Shown here in pieces: positions 23,477 to 35,199 of a stretch of 64,000 nt of DNA. Each line of letters starts with the position of its first letter. Position 1 is the stretch's first letter. The DNA is from Polytrichum commune. Lineage: Eukaryota; Streptophyta; Polytrichopsida; Polytrichales; Polytrichaceae. The stretch is taken from NCBI GenBank assembly GCA_950295325.1, contig OX485806.1, positions 45,627,169 to 45,691,168 of the forward strand, given 5' to 3'. A program made the position numbers and the translations under genes. Below the pieces are notes generated by a model, which saw only the letters and a list, made by a program, of their open reading frames with translations, was not told the DNA's origin and did not search any database.

Positions 23477-26400
23477 ATGGCCACCATCCGAGCACTGCAC
23501 CATTCCATCCCCCTTATGATCCCTCTTGGAGATGATGGTCTAGCCAAAGTCGCGGAGTCGTTCCTTAGTCTGAGGTTTAGATTCCACCCAGACTCAATTC
23601 ATGTCGAGGAAGAGGTCTTTGATGACAACGGTGACTTGAGTCACACTGTCCTTCAGATGTCCTTTCGCATTGACGATGGTAGGGTTTGGTTCTTTCTCCC
23701 TGCAAAGTACAAGGCCATAGGTGTCACTGAGTCGGAAATGGCCACCACTACTGTGTTGCTAACACCAGGCGTGTCCCTCACGTCCACCACGCAGGCTCCT
23801 CTTCTGGCGACGGTCAAAAAGGAGCCCGGCATCCAAGAGGTTACCTTGCTCAGTGATGACTCTGATGATATGTGCCACCTGCCTATGACTTTGCCTCACT
23901 TAACCCACCTCCATCGCAGGATCAGCCCTTCATCAATCCTCTCAGGATTCCACACTCGCCTACTGTGAGTCAACCACCTACTTCCAGACCCCCAGTTCAC
24001 CCAGGTGTCTCCATAGATCGTCCCAGTGTTGTCCAGCAATTGAAGTTGCTTGCAACCCGACCAGGGTCCAAGAACATCCTCAAGAGTATTGATTATGAAT
24101 CTGTTAGGCATGAGAAGGTTGACTTCCTCCCATCTGTTTTTGACGGCGACGTCATCTTTGAGTTCCCTCCTCTGGGAGCTCATGCTCCCCATTCCCATGC
24201 TAGACTCATGTTCGGAATGGACAAGCGTTTCGACGGTTATGCTTGGTGTAGGACAAAGACGTCTAACATTACCAATGATCTCGGCTTGACCTTCTGGTTT
24301 TCATGTTGTGTTGGCCATCTCTGCTATCATAACGAGGGATGTGATTATCTCAACCGCCCCAATTGAGCCATTGACGTCAACAAGACCGAATGGGAAGGTT
24401 GTACCGCCTCACCCTTCACCGCAGATGCTGATCCCCCAGCTGGGTCATCTCTCGTTTGTAAGGTCTGTAAAACACCACCCTATTGTCTTGATACTTGCCA
24501 GGCTAAGATGTACAATGTTCTTGGCAGAGGTGACATGACCCGTGCATGCATCCATATGGGTCATCACCATCACCCTGTTTCGCAAGGTGTCTGTAGAGAG
24601 TCTAAGGTCAAAATTCATGATCTCATTGGTAGAGAGGTTGAGAGGACTCCCACCGCCACCAACTCTGCCATTGCATTGGCTACTAGTAAAGAGTTCCTGG
24701 CCAAGTATCTTCTACGCACGGGATATGATCCCAATAAAGTTATGGACCTGGAGTCCATGAAGTTTGTCATGGACATGTACCAACACCTCAGCACCCAGAG
24801 TATTCGAAACACTATCACTTCCTTCAAGCGCATTGGGCGAGGGGGGATCATTGACAGCATCACCGGACTCAGAGGTCATAGCAGTTGGCCCTATGTGCAA
24901 GAAAACAAATTCCCAGGCCAAGGAAAATTGTTGGAGAAAGTCTATGTGTTCAAGATGTCCGAGGTGGGCCCTGGGTCTGGAGTTGACCTTGTCAGGAGAA
25001 TGCAACCACACGGTGATTTGCAGGATGCTTGGGTCATGTTTGACCATGTCAAACGTGTCAAGGGGTGGACAACCATGGCTTGCCATGTCTATGACTCGGC
25101 CTACTGCCGGGTTATGACTATTGCAGTATGTGATATGCAGTCTGAGGATGTCACGGCGCAGAGCCTTCTTTGGCATGGGCTCAATGAAGTTATGCTCAGA
25201 CATGGCATTGCTAAAGTTAACTTCAAAGGGTTCATGGCGGACAGTGCACAGGCCAATTGGAATGCAGTTAGGATTATCTATGGCAGCGGTGATCCCAAGG
25301 TTCCTATGGAGTCTCGCGAGAGGACATGTCTATTGCATTGGACAGTGTCTATGGAGCGCCACACCGCCACCCACATCAAGCCCGACCTCCAACAACAACA
25401 CAAGTTGTTATGCAAGCAGTACAAGGATGCCAAGACTCCCGAGCAGTCCGAGTCCCGTTATCTTGCCATCCGGGCATGGTGGCTTTCCTCTGGAGCTGCA
25501 TCCGAGGAAGGAATCAAGGACCTTGATACATGGCTTGCATTCTGGCATTTTCGTTACCGTCAATGGGGTGGTTTCATGCAACTAATGAGTACCCACCGAC
25601 TTTCTATTTCATTTTTTGGGGTCAACTTTTTTTTTGGTTTTTTTTGGTTTTTTGGTGTCAGTTTTGGCTTTTAGCGTGTTTTTGTGCAAAGCGTATTCAC
25701 TACATTTTATTGACTTCTCTCAGAATTTCACAGATTCTGAGTTGGCAGAGATGCCATCTTGCAACCTCTCTGAGACAGTCCATAACAAATGGCTTCAGCA
25801 GTCTGGAAACCGTGGCTCTGATCTATATGTTGCGACCGTGGATGATTTTGTGAGGGCGTTCATGCAATGTGCAAACTACTACGCCTACTTGAAGGGTGAA
25901 CGGTCTGGCACTGGCCTAGGAAAAGAAGAACTCCGCCTTCGTGCTGCACAACGATCCGGTGACGCCAAGAGAATTGTACGTTGCAGCCCTCAAGCACATG
26001 CCTGGAGCAGAGCATTGGTGCACCCGCAAACCCCAACTCGAAGGAGAGGAGGTCTTTGGCACCACCAAGCGCAAACTTGATATACCCCCTGGTTCTGAGC
26101 AGGATTCACATAGACCCGACAAGGTCAGCTTCTCTCATCCACGAGTGAGCACTAGGTCAACCAAGGCACGCACTGATTCCGCCACACCATCAAACCTGCC
26201 CCTAACACAATCCCCCGAGAAATCGATTCCACAACGGGTCACCCACGTCAATAACATTCAGGAGACCCACTGCGATGTCTCCGAGTGGCACATTTCTAGA
26301 CTGCCCAAGACTTCCGCCAAGGCTTGCTTCGCCATGCAAGCTCGCACAAAGACCAAGTGCACCCAGAAGATCGTTCGGCATGGTAAAAGTACTCCAGCTC

Positions 26401-27136
26401 CTACGTACACCGGCTACATGCGCGACTACAAGAAGAACAAGGAATTATTGACACAGTTCTTCTTCTGCAACGACGACATTGAGAGATGTGTCAAAAGCAC
26501 TAGGAGGAAGTGGGTGCAGCACCGTCCGGATGTCCCGGACGTCTGGCCTGTCCTCACTGGGACAAACCTCACTCTCCAAGAGGTTTTGGCCCTTGAAGAA
26601 GGGGGATTCCAACTTCAGCAGCGTCAAGATGTGTCACCCGGAAGACTCTTCGGCGACTCCTCCAATGTTGCTTCATCCATGGCCGAACTCCCTACCCCGG
26701 CCCAAGCCGATCAATACCCTACGCTGAGGTTTGGAAAAAAGATCCGACGCAGTAACAACGGACCATGCGTCCAACAACGCAACAAGTGGGAGTCAGCCCT
26801 CAACGTCGACGGTCAAATCACCTCCGTCACAATGATACCTCACCCAGGGATCGGGTGCATCATTCTGTTCCAATCCCGAAAGAAGGCTTAGGTTGAAGAG
26901 TACCGTATCACTATCAGCACCTTCCCGTCGTGCACGTGCCTGGATTTCGTGGAGATGTCAGCAAGAGCACTTGGGAAGCGGCGCCCTTGGGTGAACTGCA
27001 AGCACTTGTACTTCATCTTCCGTGTGACCTGCAACTTGGATCAATACCAAGACACTTTCATCCATGCTCCGAGCCTTAGTTTCAATGAAGTGAAGCACAT
27101 CCTCGAAAGTGGCATCATGAAGCATGTGGGACCTTA
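23477..27136 (+). pseudogene. MULE-type transposase with SWIM zinc finger, decayed
   Basis: Frames join into one long product. N-terminal part from ATG 23,477 (acidic, SDDSDD linker). A Cys-rich part at 24.2-24.5 kb (WFSCCVGHLCYHNEGCDY, then CKVCKTPPYCLDTCQAK) may bind zinc. The core at 24.5-25.57 kb has WVMFDHVKRVKGWTTMACH, KGFMADSAQANWNAVRIIYG and FWHFRYRQWGG, which matches the MULE transposase layout (acidic residues D in VMFD and MADS as candidate catalytic residues). The C-terminal SWIM-like motif is CTC at 26,931-26,939 and CKH at 26,998-27,006 (CxC...CxH). Such enzymes cut and paste Mutator-like DNA elements in the nucleus. Lesions: frame change near 23,868, TGA at 24,364, frame change near 25,955, TAG at 26,889. 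A T-rich insert at 25.6-25.7 kb looks like an intron. As it stands it is unlikely to be functional. Confidence 0.7.
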
Positions 27137-27693
27137 GCGTGGATACCTATAGGAGCTAGGCTGCCCCCCCTTATTTATAAGTTGTCGCTAAGTATTATTG
27201 CGTTGAGTATACTATAGTATGAGTGCACATTTTCCGAAAATATCGTTGATATATCAGACCTATCATTATCTACATGATGTAAATTGTATTTGTTTTTAAA
27301 TATCTATAAAGGTTTCTAAATATTTATGGGTCTCTCCTTCCAACAGTAGTTTTAGATGTTATTGAATGGTACGAGTTTTGCTACTTTGCTTGAATGCTTG
27401 AATGCTTGAATTTTTTGACTTAGAATTTTCTCTTACGTTGTGACCATAGCCTATGATTAACCGGCTCTCACCATAATATGGACAGTCAAAAGTTCCCTGG
27501 TTTAAGTAAATCATGTCAACTAGTCTCTCTGAAAGGTACCCTAAAACCAAGTCTCTGTCCTGAAAGCCCTCAAAATTTGCACGGAAATAGGTCCATCATT
27601 GTTACTAAAAAAAGAGGCCCCACGATTTTTTCTATTTATTTTTTCTAAAATTGGAAATTTTATTACTATAATTGGAAAGCGTTGACTTTTTTT
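27137..27693. other. 3' flank of transposase, subterminal region
   Basis: No gene. AT-rich, with a short CTTGAATG tandem at about 27,388-27,412. The words AAATTTGCACGGAAATAGGTCC at 27,572-27,593 (here read up to 20: TTTGCACGGAAATAGGTCC) weakly mirror GGACCCCTATGACCGTGGG at 8,448-8,466 near the left end. Confidence 0.35.
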
Positions 27694-27740
27694 CTGCTCA
27701 CCGCTCACCGCTCCCGTCCCAGCGCTCACACGGTAGCGTC
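27694..27740 (-). repeat. Right terminal inverted repeat of composite element
   Basis: On the minus strand from 27,740: GACGCTACCGTGTGAGCG, a GC-rich insert, then GAGCGGTGAGCGGTGAGCAG. This pairs with the left end at 8,374-8,396. The right copy carries an extra GAGCGGT unit. Confidence 0.55.
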
Positions 27741-27870
27741 GTTGGGTGAGTGTAGGGTGAGTGTTGGATTAGTGTTGGGTGGGTGTTGGGTTAGTGATTA
27801 AGGTTGGTGTTCGGTGGGCGTCTTCGATCATGGATTAGTGTCGGGTGGATGTTGGGTGGGATTGTATTAA
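27741..27870 (+). repeat. GT-rich minisatellite, continuation
   Basis: GTTGGGT, GGATTAGTGTTGGGTGGG and GGTGGGCG words, the same family and orientation as 8,150-8,366. It begins with the 14-bp GTTGGGTGAGTGTA that also ends the left part, supporting insertion of the intervening DNA into one array. Confidence 0.65.
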
Positions 27871-28269
27871 TTCAAATGATCCGTGGATAGCAAGTTCATG
27901 ACAAAATCCACAAGCTACATTATCAAAGTCCATCTCGTGCCATTTTTCCCACAGTGCCTCTTCCTGCAAAGGATTTCATCGACGCACTTGTTCACCACAC
28001 CGACACGGTCATTCTCTTGCGAAACATATGCCACTTCATATTTAGGGAAGTCATCGGTGTCATATTATGCATCTTGTTCAATAGGCATGCAAGATCGAAT
28101 TTCACAATTGTGCTTAGAATGAGTAATGTGCCTACAAAATTCAAGTTGTCCACCACCACTGTGGTAAGATACTACGTAGACTCCGACCCAAAAACTAGGC
28201 ATTCTGTATGTGCGCCTAAAATTCACTACTTGGCAATCAAGTTCATGAGCTATTTCAGAAGTTTGTATG

Positions 28270-29008
28270 AATATCCCTGTAGTTTGCACCTCATGTTGCA
28301 CATAGGCGCATTCATAAACATCATAGTCACCATCTAGAGCACGAATGCAAAACTCAACAATTATGGCAGTAGCTTATGCCTGCACAAACCAACAGGAACA
28401 AAACACATCTAATCTCAATACTGCCCACATAGGCACATAGAAGCAACATACTCACAAGTAGAGCATTTCGAGATTGATGCAAAGCAAGGACAGAGGTTAG
28501 CAACATGTGTCTTTCAAAGTATGACCATTGATGTCGGAAGTTGTAAATCATTCAAAACAACCATCTGCCATGAACAAACCTTCACCCTGCTCTACCTATT
28601 TGAAACAATGCACTTGCTTAAAAAAAACCATGATACTCACCATTGATAGGGTAGCAAAACCAACACCAACAGCATTCTGGTTCGCAGAGACAGCTCCTCA
28701 ATCTCTTTGGGGGAAAATTCCACAGTGGGCTTTGTCTTAGAAAGCTAGGGTAAGATGCTAATGCCCGCATGTCCACCAATGATAGGTACATCTACATCAA
28801 TCAGACCCAACTTCTTCTCTGCCACAAAGGTGTTGGCACAAACCACATCTAGAGTTGTCACTCCAAACAACATCCGTGGGTCATACACACCCTTGGACTT
28901 CGCAACCTCAGCAGTGATAGGGATGGTGGAGTTCACTGGGTTGCTGATACATACGTTACAAACCATCTCAAGAGAGTGCTCCTCATCATGCATTGAATGT
29001 GAATACAC
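28270..29008 (-). pseudogene. Malate dehydrogenase fragment (organellar type)
   Basis: Minus-strand frame at 29,008-28,745 reads [40 protein letters not shown] and [16 protein letters not shown]. This is the conserved core of NAD-dependent malate dehydrogenase (malate to oxaloacetate; mitochondrial/glyoxysomal/chloroplast class), including GGHAG with the catalytic His. TAG at 28,746-28,748 interrupts LP-x-LSKTKP. The frame continues VEFSPKEIEELSLRT, shifts by one, then NAVGVGFATLSM and a GTGAG donor at about 28,640. A likely next exon at about 28,375-28,275 reads RALDGDYDVYECAYVQHEV after a stop. The N-terminal NAD-binding half is absent. At least one stop and one frameshift: a non-processed pseudogene fragment. 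Confidence 0.85.
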
Positions 29009-29149
29009 TTAACAAGATTGTAAATCATACTTTCAAGATATAAAATCCAAAGTTTACACTAAGTTCAAATGAAGCAATAGAAGTCTTTTGAAGTTTATAC
29101 TAGTTGTAGGTATAAAAGCCTTTCAAGTCATGTTGTGATGGGCAAAACC

Positions 29150-30170
29150 TATACCTTGACAACAAACTCAAAAGAAGCATTGCACATTCTTTCTTCCAAG
29201 TTACCCACATCTCGCAGGCATTTGAGCTCTGCCTCCATAAACACCTTTCGTTTGTATTCCTGAATTGCGCATGTTATCATGATAGGCTTTGTAACGCATT
29301 TTGAGGAAATAACATGTACACAGGTTGAAAGCTTAATCAAGTATCTTGGGATTAATTTGAGTGTTCTTCCACCCCTTCAGTTTGTGAAACAAGATAAGAG
29401 GGAAAACTTCCAAAGACAAACTTAAAAGATTTCTTTGAATAAACAACCTCTTGTTTGTTTGCAATGTCAAAATTATCCAGAATCCTAGCAAAGTAATCTC
29501 TCATACAAAAGAAACCACACCAAAGAAAATTCGTACTTACCTCAAAGTGTTTTTTAACAGTTGTATGAAGTTGTCTTTCATACTTCTTCCTTGTTGTTCC
29601 TCCACCCACAGCCTCAGTGTTGAAGATGTTCAATGCTACTTGAAGAGCTTCTTCTTGAGCCTCTTGCATTAACAACTACAACATGCCAACATGTACTCAG
29701 CATTGATAAAAATAGCTCCAATCACATTGAATGATGGAGTGTTTTTCATGTACAAATTCACAAGGAGGTTAATTATACCTCTTCAGGTGAAGTTAATATA
29801 TTGAAGGACGTTGTATAGGTTTCAAATGCCAAGCATAGGTTTGCTGACATTCATTCTCTTCCACATTATGGGCAAACCGCAGCAAGGGCGTAAGATCATG
29901 AAGCTCGAATCAAACCCTGAATGGAAACAATGACTATGCCTAAAATCAACAAGAATGGAAGAGCAGTAGATTGCAAACGCCAACTTGCCAAGAGGTGGCT
30001 ATGGTAGGCACAACCCCTGCATTGATAGCATCTAGAAACGACTTTGTCAAAGTAGCAAACATAGGGCCTGTTAACACAAAAGATCCAAGCTGCTTCGGCT
30101 TTGCCCTCTCATTATATAATTTGCAAATGCATCCATTCCAGCCTTGAATTCAGGCTTTAAATGCTCCATC
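29150..30170 (-). pseudogene. Guanylate-binding protein (GBP) fragment
   Basis: Exon-like pieces in minus-strand order: LKPEFKAGMDAFANYI then, after a frame change, ERAKPKQLGSFVLTGPMFAT and LTKSFLDAINAGVVPTI with SWQ (30,170-29,990). Next NVEENECQQ with a frame change and AFETYTTSF (about 29,870-29,785). Next EAQEEALQVALNIFNTEAVG and TTRKKYERQLHTTVKKHFE (29,675-29,530). Last EYKRKVFMEAELKCLRDVGN (about 29,270-29,155). This is the helical domain of plant GBP-like large GTPases. The GTPase domain is missing. Frameshifts in the first two pieces make it a pseudogene. Introns are retained, so it is not a retrocopy. Confidence 0.8.
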
Positions 30171-30458
30171 TGCAAAATTCACATAATGCACTAACATGTA
30201 GTAAACATCAAATTCCGTCTCTTTTGTCTTCAGATCTATCATCTTGTCCATGATGAATACCGCAGAGTGGTTTCGTCACCTTTTCAATGATCCATTCAAC
30301 CAAGACCAATGAGGCTCATTGTAGATGATAAACTATACAGATTATTCAAGACAGTTCCAACATTGTTAGCAGAAGGCAAGGTTTGAGGTCAAGAAATGAT
30401 ATCACACAGGCATATCGTCCATGTGCTGCAACTTTTTTTCTGCTTCAAGCGGACGTAC

Positions 30459-33400
30459 CAAAGCGGGCGGCCTCAGTTGTAGGTGCAAGAGCACCCACAG
30501 TCAACCCCATGGCAGATGCTGCAAAAGCTTCAGCTGTGACCACACCTGAGAACGTCACAAATCTACCAACAAAAAAATGTAACAAACATAATGAAGGTTA
30601 GGTTACATGATTAAATTATAGATGAAACTTTACTATTTAAGATGGCAAGTAACTCGTTGGAGCTTTACTTTCGAAGACCATTAGCTACTACCACTACTTG
30701 CTTACATACAAAAATATGTCTAGAATTAAAATACAAGAAATGTACACTTCCTAATTCTACAACTCAATTAAGTGATCTTTTTAAATCCTCAAAGCTCATT
30801 AGACACCAAGGTAGGTCATGCCTCTCTACCTTTCAGGTGATGGGTGAAGCCGAGCCATAAGGTACACAACTGCACCGAATACAAGAGGAAATGCAGCACT
30901 AACTGGTGCTTCTCCCACTACCTTGGCAATCGAATATGGGGCCAAAGCGTAGCTACCCTTTGTTTGCTCCCTTTGAAGAATTGACCTCTCCTTTGGAAAT
31001 AAATTTATAGTCGTGGTGAACGCTGCCATTGCTGTGTTGATAGCTTCCACCTGGAATAACAACGTTTGAATAGCATGACAACGCAGGAACAAAACACAGC
31101 ATACGCTACAAATAAACAGAAGGCACACTTAGATTCAGACCTCACTAAACTAGGAAAACCTTGAGTCAGATAACCACCTTTCCAAGTTTGAGCAAATCTG
31201 ACTCTAGAGTTAAATCCAACAATCTCTTCTTTAGCTACTTATACCGACCAAAACTACACAACCACAGTAAACATGTGAAATTGGCAGTCCAATCATATTT
31301 AAGACCATTTTTTAGGAAAAACATGCTAATGCACTCAAAGTGAGGCTATCTTTATCACATTGCAAACATCCTTTGGCGTATGACACAGACAATAACAAAA
31401 CTATGGCAATTTGTTTGTTTGCACCTGGAGTAAGTCCATTCGGTCTGGAATAGAGGTCTGAGATTTGCCCATGCGCTAGAAAATTGATCTGAAGATGAGA
31501 GCAATAGTAATTGACATAGTACCTCGAGTTTGTTTGTTGCTTTGTCTCTTGTTGTCTATTGGGCAATTTGGCATAGGGTAATTGGTAAACTACATCACAT
31601 ACGTCCTACTAAAAAGAGCATACCTTAGCAGTTTGCAGCAACTTTCTACTCAGAAGCATCAAAGCTTTGTGACCTCTTATAATGTAGAGAATCTAAATCG
31701 TTTGCAAGCTGGTTTGGCGTTGAAAGGTGCGGAGATACTTATACTCAGTAAACAAAATGATAGCAATAAACATCGCAAGACAATGACAAGATGATCTATC
31801 AATTTAGAATTCAGCTATAAACAAAATTACGTCATTGGAATACTCAATGTGTGCCACCTTCAACTAGGTAAAAGCTCTTAGTAGACTGGTTTTCCTACAC
31901 TTCACAACAAATTCAATTCATCCATCTTAAATAAAACTTGCAGAAATGACCATTCCAAAAACTTTCCGATTTCAAGGGGAATTGATAATTAATTCAGTTA
32001 GTTCCACCAAGGAAATACATAGCTCATTGATAGTGGTTCACCAGTGCCCATACTCAACAGCAGAAAATTTCCCCTGCCACAATGTCCCCATGTAAGGAAG
32101 TGAAAGAAAAAGTACCTGCATCCATGCTTTTCTGAAGAGCAGCTGAAATTGCCTCCACCACCCTTCCTTATGCGCACAAAGGCAGATGAAGAGAGACTTT
32201 CATTTTTCTCGTACTTTTCATCGTCATCACAAGTCATTTCGGACAACAAATCACTTGTTTTTCTCTGTCTTCTAGCAAACGCCTCTACCATATCAGAGAC
32301 CTTGTGAGAAGCTGCTTCATTTTCATAATAGTTGTAGTCTATAGAGATTAGATCTGCAAAAAATTTAGCAGGGTTTGTGTGCTCTGGACATTTGTACCTG
32401 TATGCAAAGAAAGAATGTGAGCTACGTAGATTACAGAAGTTTCACAGCCGAGAATCGGTAGTCAATGATCCCAATGCATACCACATTTGTTTAGAAAGTG
32501 TTTAGGAAATAGGTCCAAGAAATACCCCAAATTAGCAAAGTAGGCTAGTGCATTTTTGTGAGCAGGACCAACATAGATGACTGCCCCATTTGAAAGGAGG
32601 AGGAGGTCATCAAACTTCAAATAGATAGATCCACGTGGCTGGTGAATGGAACATTCAAATGTGTGACCCTCCTGAGCAAGTTTTCTAAGTGTGTCCATCA
32701 CTTGCTCAGGCTAAAATGCATCCACACCTGTAAACAGAGAGTTTTCATGAATGTGAAATGGTCATAAGGGTCATAACTTGGCCCAACTCTACACTAGCAA
32801 AAAGTATTGGTTGCAGTACAAGAATTTCCATGATACTAATAATTGTTTCCAATAAGAGTATTGATCAAGGTCTAGCCAATTTTCAAACAACTGACAGAAA
32901 ACAACCATAAACCAGAGATGTGCAAGAAAGTAACCAAATGCAAGGTTAAGCTAAGTGAATAAAAGTGTATGATAGTGAGGAAATATATTTGTAGTTGGCT
33001 CATCGGCAAAAATCACAGATGGGCTTGCAATGAGCTCTGAAGCTATGGATAGCCGCTTCTTCTCACCCCCACTTATATCCCGTACCTTGGCATCACCAAC
33101 AATCGTATTTGCACAAGTCACCTGCTCCAAAGTAGATTGCCCACCTTCAGAAACTTTGACCTATATGAGAGGCTTTGAAGAAGTCTTGTGGTATTTCCAA
33201 GGCAAACAATAATGCATATAAAAACAGAGCAAGTCTAACCATGAAGTTAAAATTGAAATTGTGGATATTATATAGGACATGGGCAAACCAATAATGGAAG
33301 GTAAGAAATTACTAACAGTCCCAGTCACAAAGAGGAGTATTGACCAGCTTGGAAGTGGCTGATATTGTGGTGGCAATGGGCATCTCCAAAAATGAGGTTC

Positions 33401-35199
33401 ATTGCTTCTAATAACATATCAGGGAAATTGTGTGAGGAACACACCAGACCAAGGCCATATAACAACTCCTCTTCGTAGCACTCCCTAGCTTTGGATTTCC
33501 AGGTCTTGGGTAATTGGAGCTCTGCTGCAAGGGACAATGTCTCCCTTACTGTAAGTTGTGAGAAGAAAAGATCCTCTTGTCTCACATACGCCACCCTGAT
33601 AAAATAGAACATTGCACCCAACTTGTTGATCAACTTTGTCAAAGATATATGCAACACCGTGCTGGCTGCTGGTAAATGCAAAAATATAACTAAAATGTCA
33701 GCTTTTCATATTGATAATTGTAATAGAATATGCGAGATAACAACCATGGTAAGAATTAACTCTGTTTCAAAGGGTCTTACAGGTGGACAACTTTCCAGCA
33801 ATAAATACTTCCCTTGGAGGTCAGTTTGTTTGAGATTTGTTAACTAACCTTAACCTCATCCAAACCTACATGACTGTTGTAGGACCACGTTTCTAATTAA
33901 AAAGCCACTGAACGTACTACTAACATTTGGGACTGAGATTCGTCATCGACTGAAATTGCTAATATTTTTAAATGATGGCAGATTCAAGTAATACATTATG
34001 GTAAACATAATTCATATTCAAACCTCTGTTTGGATTTCAAAGCGGAATGGCCGTTTGTAGTGAGACATCCAGTAAGAAACAAGCGAGGAGACGCAGATAG
34101 CTGGGCCAGCCAAAATGTTCAGCAGTGTTGTTTTTCCTGATCCAAATGGACCCATGATAGTGAGCAGCTTTCCTACCTTTGCCTTGCCACTAACACCTTG
34201 TAGCAACCTTTTCACCTGCGCCCATTAATGTGAACTTCTAAACCGACACCTTGACACAAATAATGCTTCAATTGGCCATGAGAGAATATCAAATCAATGT
34301 TCTTTAGAAACTCAAACATCATCTCGTACACCAACAGATGTATCAACAGAGATGATATTAACCTCCAAATTTCTTTGAGCTTGCCAATGTAGGACAGACT
34401 TGTAATGAATAGCATGTCAATCTGCAATAGTATTTCTCAATGCCACTACTAAGAGAGTATTTAGTGGGCGGCACCAAATTCAATCAGCTTGGAATGTGGT
34501 CGAGCAAGTTTTAAATATGACTTCTACTTTGACTTCTAAAGTGAAATTTGAAGGATGGTAATTCAAGGACAAACCTTCTATGAGTAGTATGAGAGTCTCT
34601 TAGGAACCCTACTAGCTCGCTATTCCAACAGAAAAATATATGTATTAGTATGCTCTTAACCCAAACTCCGATAAGAACATGATCAAGGAAAAGTCCTTCC
34701 AATGAACTCAAAGTGGGATATAACATACATCACACTGTCTCCTAACGTCCAATAAATTTGCCATTTCTATCCCACTTAAAAAACAATGATTATTTTATTA
34801 CTCCAGCCACTTTCAGCCAGCTCAAGGTCGACACATTTTCCATGTAATGAAATTGTCATCGTGTAGTCTACAGTCCATTTCAGGAAGGGAGTTTGTGTAC
34901 ATTTTTGCCCTTTTGATTGGAAGATACAGATGAGAAATCATTTAAGAATAGAAGGTTTAATAAAAACATACCACATTACCAAACTTGTCACGGACAACAC
35001 ATTGAATGTTATCCCATGCAATTGTAACTGGATAGACACCGATGAGGGCAACAAAAGCATCACCATCCTCGAGCTCTTCATTCTCAGCTTGATCGCCATT
35101 ATTTTTCTGTGCATCGGGTTTCCTTCTGAATGCTACAAACTTCACCGTAAGGGCTGCCATGCCAGCGGCAAGCACGGTTGCCACATTTGGTAGCACCAT
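30459..35199 (-). pseudogene. ABCG7-like: ABCG half-transporter, ABCG7-like, broken
   Basis: Exons with splice borders: 35,199-34,972 (start MVLPNVATVLAAGMAALTVK), 34,215-34,024 (Walker [13 protein letters not shown], usual GPSGSGKT), 33,595-33,445 (VRQEDLFFSQLTVRETLS, Q-loop), 33,121-32,991 (signature [19 protein letters not shown], Walker B VIFADEP), 32,727-32,526 (CSIHQPRGSIYLKFDDLLLL, H-loop), 32,397-32,115 (CPEHTNPAKFFADLISIDYN), 31,050-30,830 (INTAMAAFTTTINLFPKERS and KGSYALAPYSIAKV, start of the membrane domain) and 30,562-30,459 (AEAFAASAMGLTVGALAPTT). The family exports hydrophobic compounds across membranes as dimers. Lesions: TAG at 32,711-32,713 in DAF-x-PEQVMD, a one-base deletion near 32,160 before the WWRQFQLLF-equivalent, and loss of the GT donor at 32,991. 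The last membrane-domain exons are missing. Family assignment is firm; the ABCG7 subgroup is by recollected similarity. Confidence 0.88.

Larger units (their letters stand above)
8367..27740. mobile_element. Candidate 19.4-kb Mutator-like composite element
   Basis: Seen: the left end reads GCTACGATGTGAGCGGTGAG from 8,374. The right end, on the minus strand from about 27,737, reads GCTACCGTGTGAGCG, with GAGCGGTGAGCAG following a few bases inward (27,694-27,710 on plus). These are inverted relative to each other. The direct repeat GTTGGGTGAGTGTA flanks both sides (8,353-8,366 and 27,741-27,754). Inside are two outward-facing genes (ParB-like/methyltransferase leftward, MULE-type transposase rightward) separated by satellite. 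Mutator-like elements normally have terminal inverted repeats and 9-11 bp target duplications. The 14-bp flank fits only loosely and lies in a minisatellite. Inverted similarity is strong for only about 40 bp, with a weaker GGACC..TAT..CCGTG match inward on both sides. Alternative: two separate elements whose ends happen to match. Confidence 0.5.

Noticed and set aside
27400-27740. Separate short MITE at the right end of the composite element
   Set aside because: Only one end with the GCTAC..GTGTGAGCG motif is found here; its inverted partner is at 8,374. A pair of independent MITEs remains possible and is noted under the element.
28000-28340. Independent gene (frame with RRTYRMPSFWVGVYVVSYHS)
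   Set aside because: Its first part continues the decayed malate dehydrogenase exon and the remainder has stops and no recognisable domain.
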